Source: JAAYZM01 sp964510785
GTDB taxonomy: Bacteria; Actinomycetota; Actinomycetes; Actinomycetales; Cellulomonadaceae
Reading direction: 5' to 3'
DNA length: 64,000 nt
Assembly: GCA_964510785.1 (NCBI GenBank)
Contig: CAZECM010000006.1
Location: 17,616 to 81,615 of the forward strand
The notes beneath the pieces were generated by a model that had not been told where the DNA came from, searched no databases, and was given only the letters and a program-made list of their open reading frames with translations. Made by a program: the position numbers and the translations under genes. Shown here in pieces: positions 9,695 through 18,911 of this stretch. Position 1 is the first letter of the stretch. Each line of letters starts with the position of its first letter.

Positions 9695-10762
9695 TCACGA
9701 GGAGAGGACCGCCATGAGCGGCCGATTGATGAAGAGCACCTCTCTGCCCACCCGGAGGTCCCGGAGCACCCCGGCGGAGGTCATCGCGCGGAGCCACTTG
9801 GTCGCCGTGGGGCGCGACACGTGGCAGCGCGCGATGACGTCACGGACTCGCGCGTAGGGCTGCTCCATGAGCACGGTCACCAGGTCGTGGTTCGCGGTGC
9901 CGATCGCGGCCCGTGCGATCTCAAGAATCTCGGCGCGCACCGTCTCGATCTGGCCGACGAGCTCGAGGGTTCGCAGCGCGATCGCCCCAACTCCGTCCAG
10001 CACGTAAGTGATCCAGTCCTCCCAGGCGCCCTCCGCCGTGACGGCGAGAAGGAGCCGGTAGTACTCGTCCTTGGTCTCGACGATGTGGCGAGACAGGTAG
10101 AGAAGCGGCATCTGCAGGAGGCCGGCGTCGCAGAGCATGAGGACGTTCATGATGCGGCCGGTGCGTCCGTTGCCGTCCGTGAACGGGTGGATCGCCTCGA
10201 ACTGATAGTGGGCGACGGCCATGCGGACGACAGGGTCGAGGTCCGAGTCGTCGTTCAGGAAAGCAGACCAGTTGTCGAGGAGTCGGTCCACCGTGGTCGG
10301 GTCCCGTGGCGGGGTGTAGACCCTGCGCCGAGAGACCGGGTCGCCGACGTACACCTCGCCCCTGCGGACTTCGACATCGTGTCCGCGGATCGTGGCACAG
10401 ACTTCGATGGCGGTCCGGGCGGTCAGTGGCCGTTCACCGAGCTGCTCGAACCCTCGGCGCAGAGCGCTGCGATAGCGCAGCGCCTCACGGGCGGCCGGGC
10501 TTGCGTTGTCGGTGGCAGCCGCGGCGAAGAGCTCGTCGGTCGTAGTGACGATGTTCTCGATCTCGGAGCTTGCCTGCGCCTCGAGAAGTGGGATCGCGTT
10601 GATGATGATCGACGGGTTGGGCAGCGTGCGCGCGCTGGCATCGAGCCTGACGAGGGCGTCGCGGGCGTTGATCGCGGACTTGAGGACCCTGCGAGTCTCC
10701 AGCTCGGCGAGCGGAGGTAGTGGGGGGAGGTCGTCGTAGGTGGTGTCAGGGAGCCAGACCAT
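9695..10762 (-). CDS. Fic-domain AMPylase-type protein with C-terminal winged helix
   Basis: 355 residues. The Fic active loop HPFTDGNGRTGR is intact near residue 190, with the catalytic His and the phosphate-binding Asn/Arg. Near residue 64 lies SSEIEN, matching the inhibitory (S/T)xxxE(G/N) motif of class II Fic proteins, in which an N-terminal helix blocks ATP. The last ~60 residues (VRDVIARCHVSRPTATKWL) form a winged-helix DNA-binding domain. The layout matches SoFic-like proteins, which transfer AMP to hydroxyl side chains of protein targets. No partner antitoxin gene is adjacent, consistent with the built-in inhibitory motif. Confidence 0.88.
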   Translation of the reverse strand: MVWLPDTTYDDLPPLPPLAELETRRVLKSAINARDALVRLDASARTLPNPSIIINAIPLLEAQASSEIENIVTTTDELFAAAATDNASPAAREALRYRSALRRGFEQLGERPLTARTAIEVCATIRGHDVEVRRGEVYVGDPVSRRRVYTPPRDPTTVDRLLDNWSAFLNDDSDLDPVVRMAVAHYQFEAIHPFTDGNGRTGRIMNVLMLCDAGLLQMPLLYLSRHIVETKDEYYRLLLAVTAEGAWEDWITYVLDGVGAIALRTLELVGQIETVRAEILEIARAAIGTANHDLVTVLMEQPYARVRDVIARCHVSRPTATKWLRAMTSAGVLRDLRVGREVLFINRPLMAVLSS

Positions 10763-10779
10763 GCATGCAGCCTACGGGA

Positions 10780-10809
10780 CTGTGAAAGAAACGAGCGGAA
10801 ACTTTACAG
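10780..10809. promoter_or_regulatory. Imperfect inverted repeat upstream of fic (possible autoregulatory operator)
   Basis: CTGTGAAAG at 10780-10788 is mirrored by CTTTACAG at 10802-10809, in an AT-richer patch 18 nt before the fic start codon. Because the Fic protein has its own winged helix, this could be its operator. That link is inference. Confidence 0.35.
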
Positions 10810-10861
10810 GTTCTCGAGATCTGTCAACAGGCTTGATGTATTTGCGACCTCTGAGGTGGCA

Positions 10862-12031
10862 TCAGTGGGCAGTGGTGATGAGGAGCTCGTTGCCTTCGGG
10901 GTCGGCGATGCGGTGGGTGGCGGGTGTCTCGTCCAGGAGGCGGCCGCCCGCTGCGAGTGCCGTGTCCACGCGGTGCTGCACGAGGTCCGGGGGCACGGCG
11001 AGCTCGAGGAGGATGCGGTTGCGCTGGCGGCGGCGCTCGGTCTCCGAGGCGTCGATCTCCTGGAACACCAGCACCGGGTTCAGGCGCCGCGGGTCCACGA
11101 TGTCGGTGACCCCGTCGCGGGGGTCGGTGTCGTAGCCGAGCGCGGCGACCCAGAACGCGCGGACCGCGGGGACGTCGGCGGCATCGAGGAAGAGCTGCAC
11201 GAAGCGGGGCAGGTCCGGGTCCGCCGTGGCACCGAGCCCGCGGGCGGCGGACTGGAGGGCGGCGGCGAGGGCGGTGAAGTCGAGGTCGAGTCCGTGGTCC
11301 TCCCACAGGTCCTTGCCGCTGTCGAGGATCACGAGCCCGGGGCGCAGGTCGACCAGCAGCGGGAACCCGGCGTCGTCGGCGATCGCCGCGGCTGCCGACG
11401 CCAGCTCGAGCTGTTGGGCCGGCGAGGTGGTGCGGTAGCACGCCATCGCGCCGAACACCGCGTGCCAGTCGGGGGCCGCGCCGTCCTCGTCGAGCGGCCC
11501 GCCCGGGACCAGATCGACCTCGTTGCCGTCGGTGTCGCTGTGGCAGACCCCGTACGGGCCCGACGCCTCACCTAGACCCGCCTGCTCGACCGCCGCGGAC
11601 GGCCGCACCACGTCGACGTGGATCCGGTTGCGAAGCGGTCGCGCCTCGCTCGACGGCCGGAACGTGAAGCGCGGGTCGCGCCGCAGCGGATCCGTCAGGC
11701 CGCCGTCGTGCCTCGGCGCGTAGTCGAGCGCGCGCCGCCAGAACGGGCGTATCGCAGACGGGTCGGCGGACTCGACCACGACGCTCAGTTGCTGCAGCAC
11801 GGCGGGTTTCGCGGCCAGCCCAAGATCCCGCGCGGCTGCCGAGACGGACTCGGCGTGCTCGCCCGAGTCGAGTCGCACCCGCACGCCCGTCGCGCGCAGG
11901 TCGATCGCGGCGTCGCTCGCCAGTGCCGTGATGCTCCCGGCCAGTGCCGCACCCTCGCGCAGCGACGGCGCGTCGAACCACGCCGTCGCAACACCATCGA
12001 CCACCCGCCAGTCCGCCGGTACCTCGGCCAT
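10862..12031 (-). CDS. Pterin carbinolamine dehydratase-like domain fused to two glyoxalase-like domains
   Basis: 389 residues. Residues 1-90 (ADWRVVDGVATAWFDAPSL, IDLRATGVRVRL) resemble 4a-hydroxytetrahydrobiopterin dehydratase, but the usual catalytic HHP motif is absent; the region has DSGEHAESVS instead. Residues about 95-240 and 270-389 are two VOC/glyoxalase-like modules, each with paired hydrophobic strands and charged ends (RIHVDVV, NEVDLVPGG; RILLELAVP, GNELLITT). Databases often label such fusions as dehydratases; the active chemistry is unknown. ATG 12031 was preferred over 12040. Confidence 0.72.
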   Translation of the reverse strand: MAEVPADWRVVDGVATAWFDAPSLREGAALAGSITALASDAAIDLRATGVRVRLDSGEHAESVSAAARDLGLAAKPAVLQQLSVVVESADPSAIRPFWRRALDYAPRHDGGLTDPLRRDPRFTFRPSSEARPLRNRIHVDVVRPSAAVEQAGLGEASGPYGVCHSDTDGNEVDLVPGGPLDEDGAAPDWHAVFGAMACYRTTSPAQQLELASAAAAIADDAGFPLLVDLRPGLVILDSGKDLWEDHGLDLDFTALAAALQSAARGLGATADPDLPRFVQLFLDAADVPAVRAFWVAALGYDTDPRDGVTDIVDPRRLNPVLVFQEIDASETERRRQRNRILLELAVPPDLVQHRVDTALAAGGRLLDETPATHRIADPEGNELLITTAH

Positions 12032-12109
12032 ACCCGGCACTGTAGACCCGCAGCCACCCAGCCGCCCGCGATCGCAGAGTCCACCTCGCCCCGCAGCCGC
12101 GGGTCTGAT

Positions 12110-12150
12110 CGTGAAGACTTGTGGCCCTGTGAGGGCGGTAGGTCTTCACG
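12110..12150. terminator. Two-tier hairpin downstream of the XRE gene
   Basis: CGTGAAGAC (12110-12118) pairs perfectly with GTCTTCACG (12142-12150). Inside it, GCCCT and AGGGC form a second 5-bp stem with a GTG loop, separated by symmetrical 5-nt internal loops. It lies about 60 nt past the XRE stop codon (minus strand), so it may end that transcript. There is no U tract. Confidence 0.4.
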
Positions 12151-12207
12151 TTCTTGGGCTGCTCGTTCGGGTGCAGCTTCTGGTCGTGCGGCCGCTCGTG
12201 GGCGCGA

Positions 12208-12519
12208 TCAGCCGTGGGGCGGGAGGTCGACCTCGATGGTGGGGTGGTCCGCCGGTGGTCCGAAGACGTCGATGACGAGGTCGGGGACCGTCGTGCCGTA
12301 GACCGCGCACAACGCGACGAGAGTTGAGAGTCGCGGGTTGGCCGGCGTGTTCTTCGCGCGGTCGGACAGCCCGCTCTCGAGCAGCTGGTAGTGGTTGCGG
12401 TTGATCCCCGCCGAGTTCGCTACCTGCTCCTGGGACATGCCTGCCACCTCGCGCAGATCCCGGAATCGTAGGCCGAGAGCTTCGGCGACGAGCCGGTCGA
12501 GCTGGGGCTGGCTGGACAC
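12208..12519 (-). CDS. XRE-family transcriptional regulator (controller-like)
   Basis: 103 residues. The helix-turn-helix is LREVAGMSQEQVANSAGINRN with YQLLESG following; the C-terminal tail ends in acidic/Pro residues. GTG 12519 has AAGGTGA 5 nt upstream; an ATG at 12549 is possible. It is divergent from the type ISP restriction gene, the usual position of a controller protein that delays or limits nuclease expression. The palindromic sites in the shared 226-nt region are the natural candidates for its operators. Function is inferred from fold and position. Confidence 0.75.
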   Translation of the reverse strand: MSSQPQLDRLVAEALGLRFRDLREVAGMSQEQVANSAGINRNHYQLLESGLSDRAKNTPANPRLSTLVALCAVYGTTVPDLVIDVFGPPADHPTIEVDLPPHG

Positions 12520-12597
12520 CGCTTCACCTTGACCGGGTAGGCACGGCAAGTCACCCGGGTATACATGGCCATCACGGTAGGGTCGCGACAGTCACCA

Positions 12598-12610
12598 CCG
12601 TGTAAACATG
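12598..12610. promoter_or_regulatory. Half-conserved operator copy CCGTGTAAACATG
   Basis: It shares CCGTGTAAACA with the perfect palindrome 40 nt downstream. Forty nucleotides is close to four helical turns, so two bound dimers would sit on one face of the DNA. Location between the XRE gene and the restriction gene supports a regulatory role. Confidence 0.45.
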
Positions 12611-12636
12611 TCAAGGGCAGCCCTTTGTGCGTCGAT

Positions 12637-12652
12637 GCCGTGTAAACACGGC
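12637..12652. promoter_or_regulatory. Perfect 16-bp palindrome upstream of the type ISP gene
   Basis: GCCGTGTAAACACGGC: 7-bp arms around a central AA. It lies about 95 nt before the start codon of the restriction-modification gene and about 120 nt before that of the divergent XRE gene. It is the best candidate operator for that regulator. Confidence 0.55.
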
Positions 12653-12745
12653 ACACGCGGCTCCGTCGTCGTGCACGACGGGCCGCCGCGCCGCGACTGC
12701 GCCGCTCGCCGGCGCGGCGCGGCGCACTCGCGCGAAAGGCCCGGC

Positions 12746-15700
12746 ATGTCTTCCCTCGAGCAGATCCTCGACTCGCTCTACTTCGCGGCCACGGATGAAC
12801 GGGGCAAGGGCGACTCCTTCGAGCGCCTGATGCTGCAGTTCTTCCGCACGGACCTGACTTACGCGGATCGCTTCGAGGACGTCCAGCTCTGGATGGACTG
12901 GCCCGGTCGGGCGGGTCGCCCGGACACCGGCGTCGACCTCGTCGCCACGGAGCGCGAGACGGGCGAGGTCGTCGCGATCCAGTGCAAGTTCTACGACCCC
13001 GGTCGCACGCTCGCGAAGGCCGACATCGACTCGTTCCTCTCCGAGTCGGGCAAGCATCCCTTCTCCCAGCGCATCGTCGTCTCGACCACGGACCACTGGG
13101 GCAAGAACGCCGAGCAGGCGATCGAGAACCAGCAGATCCCGGTCCAGCGGCTGCGGTTCATGGACCTCGCCGAGTCCTCCATCGACTGGTCGCAGTTCGA
13201 CCTCTCGACGCCGGAGGTCATGGAGCTCAAGGACAAGAAGCGGCTCCGCCCCCACCAGTCGAAGGCGCTCGGGCGCGTCCGTGACGGCCTCGCGACCTAC
13301 GACCGCGGCAAGCTGATCATGGCGTGCGGCACGGGCAAGACCTTCACCTCGCTCAAGATCGCCGAGGAGCTGGTCGGCGCGGGCGGCACGGTCCTCTTCC
13401 TCGTGCCCTCGATCGCGCTGCTGTCGCAGTCCCTCAAGGAGTGGTCGCAGGAGGCCGAGCTCGACCTGCGCCCGTTCGCGGTGTGCTCGGACACGAAGGT
13501 CGGCCGGCGCACGCGCACGCAGGTGGATGAGGACATCTCCGTCGTCGACCTCGCCCTGCCCGCCACGACCAACCCGGACAAGCTCTTCGCGCGGCTCTCC
13601 GACACCAAGGCCGGCGAGGGGAAGCTCACGGTCGTCTTCTCGACGTACCAGTCCATCGAGGTCGTGGCCGAGGCCCAGCGCCGGGGCCTCGCGGACTTCG
13701 ACCTCGTCATCTGCGACGAGGCGCACCGCACCACGGGCGCCACGCTCACCGGGGCGGAGGAGTCGGCCTTCGTCCGTGTGCACGACGACGACTTCCTGGG
13801 TGCCGCCAAGCGCCTCTACATGACCGCGACACCGCGGATCTACGACGACGCCTCCAAGGCCAAGGCCGGTGAGGCGCAGGCCGTCATCGCCTCGATGGAC
13901 GACGAGTCGCTCTACGGCCCCGAGCTCCACCGCCTCGGCTTCGGGGAGGCCGTGAGCGCCGGTCTGCTCACCGACTACAAGGTGCTCGTCCTCGCCGTCG
14001 ACGAGCGGTCTGTGTCGAAGACCTTCCAGTCCCAGATGGCCGACGAGAACTCCGAGCTCAAGCTCGACGACGTCGCGAAGATCGTGGGCTGCTGGAACGG
14101 CCTTGCCAAGCGCGGCGAGCTCGAGTCGGGCTTCACGGGGGACCCGGCGCCGATGACCCGCGCCGTCGCGTTCGCCCGCTCGATCAAGGACTCCCAGCGC
14201 TTCGCGGACATGTTCCGCGGCATCGTCGCCGACTACGTCGCGCAGTCCGGCATCACCGACGGCGATCCGGTCACGGACGACAACCCGCTGCTGTGCGACG
14301 TCGAGCACGTCGACGGAACCTTCAACATCCTGGCGCGCAACGAGAAGCTCGACTGGCTCAAGGGTGAGCTGGGCGAGCGCGAGTGCCGCGTGCTGTCCAA
14401 CGCGCGCTGCCTCTCCGAGGGCGTCGACGTGCCCGCCCTCGACGCCGTGATGTTCCTCAACCCGCGCAAGTCCGTGGTGGACGTGGTGCAGTCCGTGGGC
14501 CGCGTCATGCGCCTCGCACCGGGCAAGAAGTACGGCTACATCATCCTGCCGATCGGCATCCCGGCGGACAAGAAGCCCGAGGATGCGCTGCGGGACAACG
14601 AGCGCTACGCCGTCGTCTGGGAAGTGCTGCAGGCGCTGCGCGCCCACGACGAGCGCTTCGACGCGATGGTCAACAAGATCGACCTCAACCACGGGGGCGA
14701 CGACCGGATCCAGATCATCGGCGTCGGCGGCGGCCCTGGGGAGGGGGACGACGACGGTGTCTCACGGCCGAAGCCCGTCCAGGGGACTCTCGTGTTCCCC
14801 GACCTGGGGGAGTGGCGCGAGGCGATCTACGCCCGCATCGTCGCGAAGGTCGGCAACCGCCGGTACTGGGAGGACTGGGCCAAGGACGTCGCGCGGATCG
14901 CCGACACCCACACCACGCGCATCACCGCCTTGCTCGACGACCCGGACCTGCCCGTCCATGCTGAGTTCGACGGCTTCCTGGCCGGGCTGCGCGGCAATCT
15001 CAACGACTCCATCTCGCGTGGTGATGCGATCGACATGCTCGCCCAGCACCTCATCACCCGCCCGGTGTTCGACGCCCTCTTCGAGGGCTACGCGTTCACC
15101 GAGCACAACCCGGTGTCCAAGGTGATGCAGGGGATGCTCGACACGCTCGACGCCTTCAACCTCGAGGCCGAGAACGAGACCCTCGAGAAGTTCTACGAGT
15201 CCGTGCGACTGCGCGCCGCCGGCATCGACAACGCCGAGGGCAAGCAGCGCATCGTCGCCGAGCTCTACGAGAAGTTCTTCAAGACGGCGTTCCCCCGGGC
15301 GGCCGAGTCCCTCGGCATCGTCTACACCCCTGTCGAGATCGTGGACTTCATCATCAGGTCCGTCGACCACCTGCTGCGCGAGGAGTTCGGAGCCTCCTTG
15401 TCCGACGACGGCGTCCACATCCTCGACCCCTTCACCGGGACTGGGACGTTCATCGTGCGGCTGCTCGAGTCCGGGCTCATCGACCCCGCAGCGCTGCTGC
15501 GCAAGTACACCTCGGAGCTGCACGCCAACGAGATCCTGCTGCTCGCCTACTACATCGCCGCGATCAACATCGAGGCGACGTTCCACGGCCTGCTCGCCGA
15601 GCAGACCCCCGATGCTGCCTACGTGCCCTTCAACGGCATCGTCTTGACGGACACCTTCCAGATGACCGAGGACGGCGACACCCTCGACACCATGGTGTTC

Positions 15701-17614
15701 CCCACCAACAACGAGCGGGCCGCCAACCAGCTCGGGCTCGACATCCGGGTCATCATCGGCAACCCGCCGTACTCGGTGGGGCAGACGTCGGGCAACGACA
15801 ACAACGCGAACCTCAAGTACCCGAGCCTCGACGCGGCCATCGCGCGCACGTACGCCGCGCGGTCGACCGCGACGAACAAGAACTCGCTCTACGACTCCTA
15901 CATCCGGGCGATCCGTTGGGCGTCCGACAGGATCAAGGACGCCGGTGTCATCGGCTTCGTCACGAACGGCGGCTTCCTCGACGGCAACACGGCAGATGGG
16001 CTCCGCAAGACACTCACCGAGGAGTTCAGCTCGATCTACATCTTCAACCTGCGGGGCAACCAGCGCACGGCCGGTGAGCTCTCCCGTAGAGAGGGGGGCA
16101 AGGTCTTCGGCGGGGGGTCTCGCAACACCGTCGCCGTCACCTTCCTCATCAAGCATCCCGACCGCGCGGCAGGCGGCACCATCCACTACCGCGACATCGG
16201 GGACTACCTCTCCCGCGAGCAGAAGCTGGAGATCGTCGACGGGGCGTCAGTCGCCGGCCTCGAATGGCACGTGGTGGCCCCGAACGACTCCGGAGACTGG
16301 ATCAACCAACGCACCGCCAACTTCGACGCCTTCACGCCGATCACCTCGAAGGATCCTTCGACGCGGGCAGTCTTTACACTGAACACGGGTGGGCTCAAGA
16401 CCAATCGTGACGCGTGGGTGTACAACTCATCCCAAGCGGCTCTCCAGGAGAACGTCAAGCAGATGGTTGCGTTCTACAATCAGCAAGTCAGGGCATTTGA
16501 AGCAACGCGCGCTGGGGACGTGGCACAGCGCCCGGAGGTTCAAGTCGCCAATCACCTAGATTTGGACTCCACCAAGTTCAGCTGGAATCGCGCTGACAAG
16601 ATCAATGTGGTCCGGGGTGTGAATTACTCAGTCCGACGAAGCGGATATCGCATTGGTGCATACCGTCCCTTTTCGAAGCAGCGCGTGTACTTCGACCGTC
16701 GAGCTAATGACATGGTCTATCGACTGGAGCACGTGTATCCGACGGCCGAACTGCCCAATCAGGGCTACTACTTGAACACTGGCGGCACCAACCTACCTTT
16801 CTGCGCGCTCGTCCTTGAAGTGATGCCAGATCTCAACTACTTCGGCCAGGGAGGGAAATTTTTCCCCCGATGGACCTATGAGCCCGTCGGTGAGCCCGCA
16901 GACGCACAGGCTGCCTTCGACCTGAGCGACCCGGACGACGTCGTCGTCGACGGGTACCGCCGGATCGACAACATCACCGACGCGGCCCTCGTCGAGTACC
17001 GCACCGCCTACGGGCCGGACGTGTCGAAGGACGACATCTTCTACTACGTCTACGGTCTGTTGCACTCGCCGGACTATCGCGAGACCTTCGCCGCGGACCT
17101 GAAGAAGATGCTGCCGCGCATCGCCAAGGTGGCCGCGGTCGGCGACTACCGGGCCTTCGTCGCCGCGGGGCGCGAGCTCGCGACGCTGCACATCGGCTAC
17201 GAGTCCGTCGAGCCGTGGCCCGGGCTCACGGTCACGGGCGATCCGCCGTCGGGCCCCGGCTCCGCCGACCTCTACGACTGGTACCGCGTGACCAAGATGC
17301 GCTTCGGCGGCAAGGGGCGCGAAAGGGACCGCTCGACGGTGGTCTACAACTCGCGCATCACGGTGTCGGGCATCCCGCCCGAGGCGCACGAGTACCTGCT
17401 GGGTTCTCGCAGCGCCGTCGAGTGGATCCTCGAGCGCTACCAGGTGAAGACCGACAAGGCCTCCGGCATCGTCAACGACCCCAACGACTGGTCCCGCGAG
17501 GTCGGCGACCCGCGCTACATCCTTGACCTGCTGCGCCGCATCGTCACTGTGAGCGTCGAGACCGTGCGGATCGTGGGCTCGCTGCCCCCGATCGACTTCG
17601 ACGCGGCGACCTAG
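12746..17614 (+). CDS. Type ISP restriction-modification enzyme (nuclease-helicase-methylase-specificity in one chain)
   Basis: A 1622-residue single-chain enzyme like LlaGI and LlaBIII. Order: an Mrr-like PDDEXK nuclease (residues ~1-110; GVDLVAT and AIQCKFY give D...QxK); an SF2 helicase (~160-650; Walker A ACGTGKTF near 190, DEAH box CDEAHRT near 321, SVGRVMR motif VI); a coupling region; an N6-adenine methylase (~850-1150; DPFTGTGTF near 893, NPPY near 1005); and a C-terminal target-recognition part (~1190-1600). Such enzymes methylate one strand of an asymmetric site and translocate to cut unmodified DNA. ATG 12746 follows GAAAGG; the open frame extends to 12608 but lacks a site. Bases 16370-16870 are notably less GC-rich. 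Confidence 0.9.
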   Translation: MSSLEQILDSLYFAATDERGKGDSFERLMLQFFRTDLTYADRFEDVQLWMDWPGRAGRPDTGVDLVATERETGEVVAIQCKFYDPGRTLAKADIDSFLSESGKHPFSQRIVVSTTDHWGKNAEQAIENQQIPVQRLRFMDLAESSIDWSQFDLSTPEVMELKDKKRLRPHQSKALGRVRDGLATYDRGKLIMACGTGKTFTSLKIAEELVGAGGTVLFLVPSIALLSQSLKEWSQEAELDLRPFAVCSDTKVGRRTRTQVDEDISVVDLALPATTNPDKLFARLSDTKAGEGKLTVVFSTYQSIEVVAEAQRRGLADFDLVICDEAHRTTGATLTGAEESAFVRVHDDDFLGAAKRLYMTATPRIYDDASKAKAGEAQAVIASMDDESLYGPELHRLGFGEAVSAGLLTDYKVLVLAVDERSVSKTFQSQMADENSELKLDDVAKIVGCWNGLAKRGELESGFTGDPAPMTRAVAFARSIKDSQRFADMFRGIVADYVAQSGITDGDPVTDDNPLLCDVEHVDGTFNILARNEKLDWLKGELGERECRVLSNARCLSEGVDVPALDAVMFLNPRKSVVDVVQSVGRVMRLAPGKKYGYIILPIGIPADKKPEDALRDNERYAVVWEVLQALRAHDERFDAMVNKIDLNHGGDDRIQIIGVGGGPGEGDDDGVSRPKPVQGTLVFPDLGEWREAIYARIVAKVGNRRYWEDWAKDVARIADTHTTRITALLDDPDLPVHAEFDGFLAGLRGNLNDSISRGDAIDMLAQHLITRPVFDALFEGYAFTEHNPVSKVMQGMLDTLDAFNLEAENETLEKFYESVRLRAAGIDNAEGKQRIVAELYEKFFKTAFPRAAESLGIVYTPVEIVDFIIRSVDHLLREEFGASLSDDGVHILDPFTGTGTFIVRLLESGLIDPAALLRKYTSELHANEILLLAYYIAAINIEATFHGLLAEQTPDAAYVPFNGIVLTDTFQMTEDGDTLDTMVFPTNNERAANQLGLDIRVIIGNPPYSVGQTSGNDNNANLKYPSLDAAIARTYAARSTATNKNSLYDSYIRAIRWASDRIKDAGVIGFVTNGGFLDGNTADGLRKTLTEEFSSIYIFNLRGNQRTAGELSRREGGKVFGGGSRNTVAVTFLIKHPDRAAGGTIHYRDIGDYLSREQKLEIVDGASVAGLEWHVVAPNDSGDWINQRTANFDAFTPITSKDPSTRAVFTLNTGGLKTNRDAWVYNSSQAALQENVKQMVAFYNQQVRAFEATRAGDVAQRPEVQVANHLDLDSTKFSWNRADKINVVRGVNYSVRRSGYRIGAYRPFSKQRVYFDRRANDMVYRLEHVYPTAELPNQGYYLNTGGTNLPFCALVLEVMPDLNYFGQGGKFFPRWTYEPVGEPADAQAAFDLSDPDDVVVDGYRRIDNITDAALVEYRTAYGPDVSKDDIFYYVYGLLHSPDYRETFAADLKKMLPRIAKVAAVGDYRAFVAAGRELATLHIGYESVEPWPGLTVTGDPPSGPGSADLYDWYRVTKMRFGGKGRERDRSTVVYNSRITVSGIPPEAHEYLLGSRSAVEWILERYQVKTDKASGIVNDPNDWSREVGDPRYILDLLRRIVTVSVETVRIVGSLPPIDFDAAT

Positions 17615-17616
17615 CG

Positions 17617-18831
17617 ATGCTGGACCGACTCACTCCTGCGCAGGCCGAGGAGATCCGTGCTCGCTGTGTTGCCTTCCTTCGTGAGGGACCCCGCGCGATA
17701 TCTGACCTTGCGGATCTCCTGCGGGAAGATCCACACCCTTGGGAGCTTGTGCCGTCGGAGCGGATCACTTCCACCGTGTTGGCCGGAGTACTCCGTGGGC
17801 GACTCGACTTCGTGGCGGCGGATCACCGTGTCAGCTACCAGCCCGATCGGCTCAAGTCTGCTGACGTCCCAACGCGGATCCTCCGGGTGATCGAGCGGGA
17901 AGGTAGGCCCCTGGGCCTAGCTGACGTCGTCGAGGGGCTCGACCCGATGGTTCGGGAGCGTCTTGGTATCGACGAGAGCGTGGTCGTCGATGCGCTCGAC
18001 GCAGGGATGATGCGAGGGATGGTGAACCGGCTTCCGGACGGAGCGTATGTCGCGGCAGATCGGAGCGTGCTCCCGTACGTGAGTCCCTGGCGTGACACCG
18101 GCATTCCGTATCACGACGGGGCGTCACCGCTGTCCCAAAACACCAGTCTGCTCCCGGGGTCGTGGGAGACCCTCGTCTCGCGCGTCGCTGCAACCGTGCG
18201 GCCAGCGTCGTTCAGGTTCGCGCAAGTCACGATCACCAACGGAGAGCGCACGGTCCAGGTCGCGATCGGCGTCACAGATCTTTCCCGAGAAGTCGCCATC
18301 CTTTCGATGCCGAAGGTCTTCCCGATCGGAGCAGATCTGAGGGAGTTCGAATCGCGCGGATGGTGGTTCTGGGACGCTCGCGTGGATGCCCCGCTTGATC
18401 TCCCTGCGTTGCGGAGGTACGCGAGCGAGACCGAGAAGCTCCGAAGCCTCCGGGGAGTCCATGCCGCGAGCGAGGTCAGGCGTGTCGGAGAGGGCATTGT
18501 GGTGCTTGCTCGTGCGGCGCTCCAGGACGGACCCATCGAGATTGAGGCGGACGTCGAGTACGGTCCAGGCACGGTAGGTGGCGTGTCCGCGTCGCAGTGG
18601 GCGGAGCGGCTGAGTCGGCCAGTGCTCGGCAAGTGCCTGAGGTGCGGTGCTGATCTCACGGATGACCAGAGCGCCGAGCGAGGCTACGGCCCCGACTGCT
18701 ACCGGCAGGTTCTCGAGTCGTTCCCAGCCGAGAGCGTTCATCTCCTGCGTCCACGACGGTGGGTGACTGCTCCGAGCGCGTGGGCCTACCCCTTGACCGT
18801 GGAAGAGTTCATGGCGCGCTGCGCTGACTGA
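17617..18831 (+). CDS. Unknown protein with winged-helix-like repeats and a C-terminal zinc ribbon
   Basis: 404 residues starting 2 nt after the type ISP stop codon, so the two are surely cotranscribed. The first ~150 residues look like two winged-helix units (ISDLADLLRED; TRILRVIEREGRPLGLADVVEGL). The middle (~185-320) is a mixed alpha/beta region I do not recognise. Near residues 339-360, CLRCGADLTDDQSAERGYGPDC is a compact four-ligand metal site resembling DUF6011. Third positions are less GC-biased than in the flanking core genes. A role with the restriction enzyme (regulator, nucleic-acid sensor or inhibitor) is suggested by position only. Confidence 0.65.
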   Translation: MLDRLTPAQAEEIRARCVAFLREGPRAISDLADLLREDPHPWELVPSERITSTVLAGVLRGRLDFVAADHRVSYQPDRLKSADVPTRILRVIEREGRPLGLADVVEGLDPMVRERLGIDESVVVDALDAGMMRGMVNRLPDGAYVAADRSVLPYVSPWRDTGIPYHDGASPLSQNTSLLPGSWETLVSRVAATVRPASFRFAQVTITNGERTVQVAIGVTDLSREVAILSMPKVFPIGADLREFESRGWWFWDARVDAPLDLPALRRYASETEKLRSLRGVHAASEVRRVGEGIVVLARAALQDGPIEIEADVEYGPGTVGGVSASQWAERLSRPVLGKCLRCGADLTDDQSAERGYGPDCYRQVLESFPAESVHLLRPRRWVTAPSAWAYPLTVEEFMARCAD

Positions 18832-18911
18832 TTCGAGTTCGAGGGCGCGGCCCGGGGCGTGGCTCAGAAGGACTCCGTCGCGCTGTCGGAGGGGCGTGCC
18901 ACGATCCTGGC

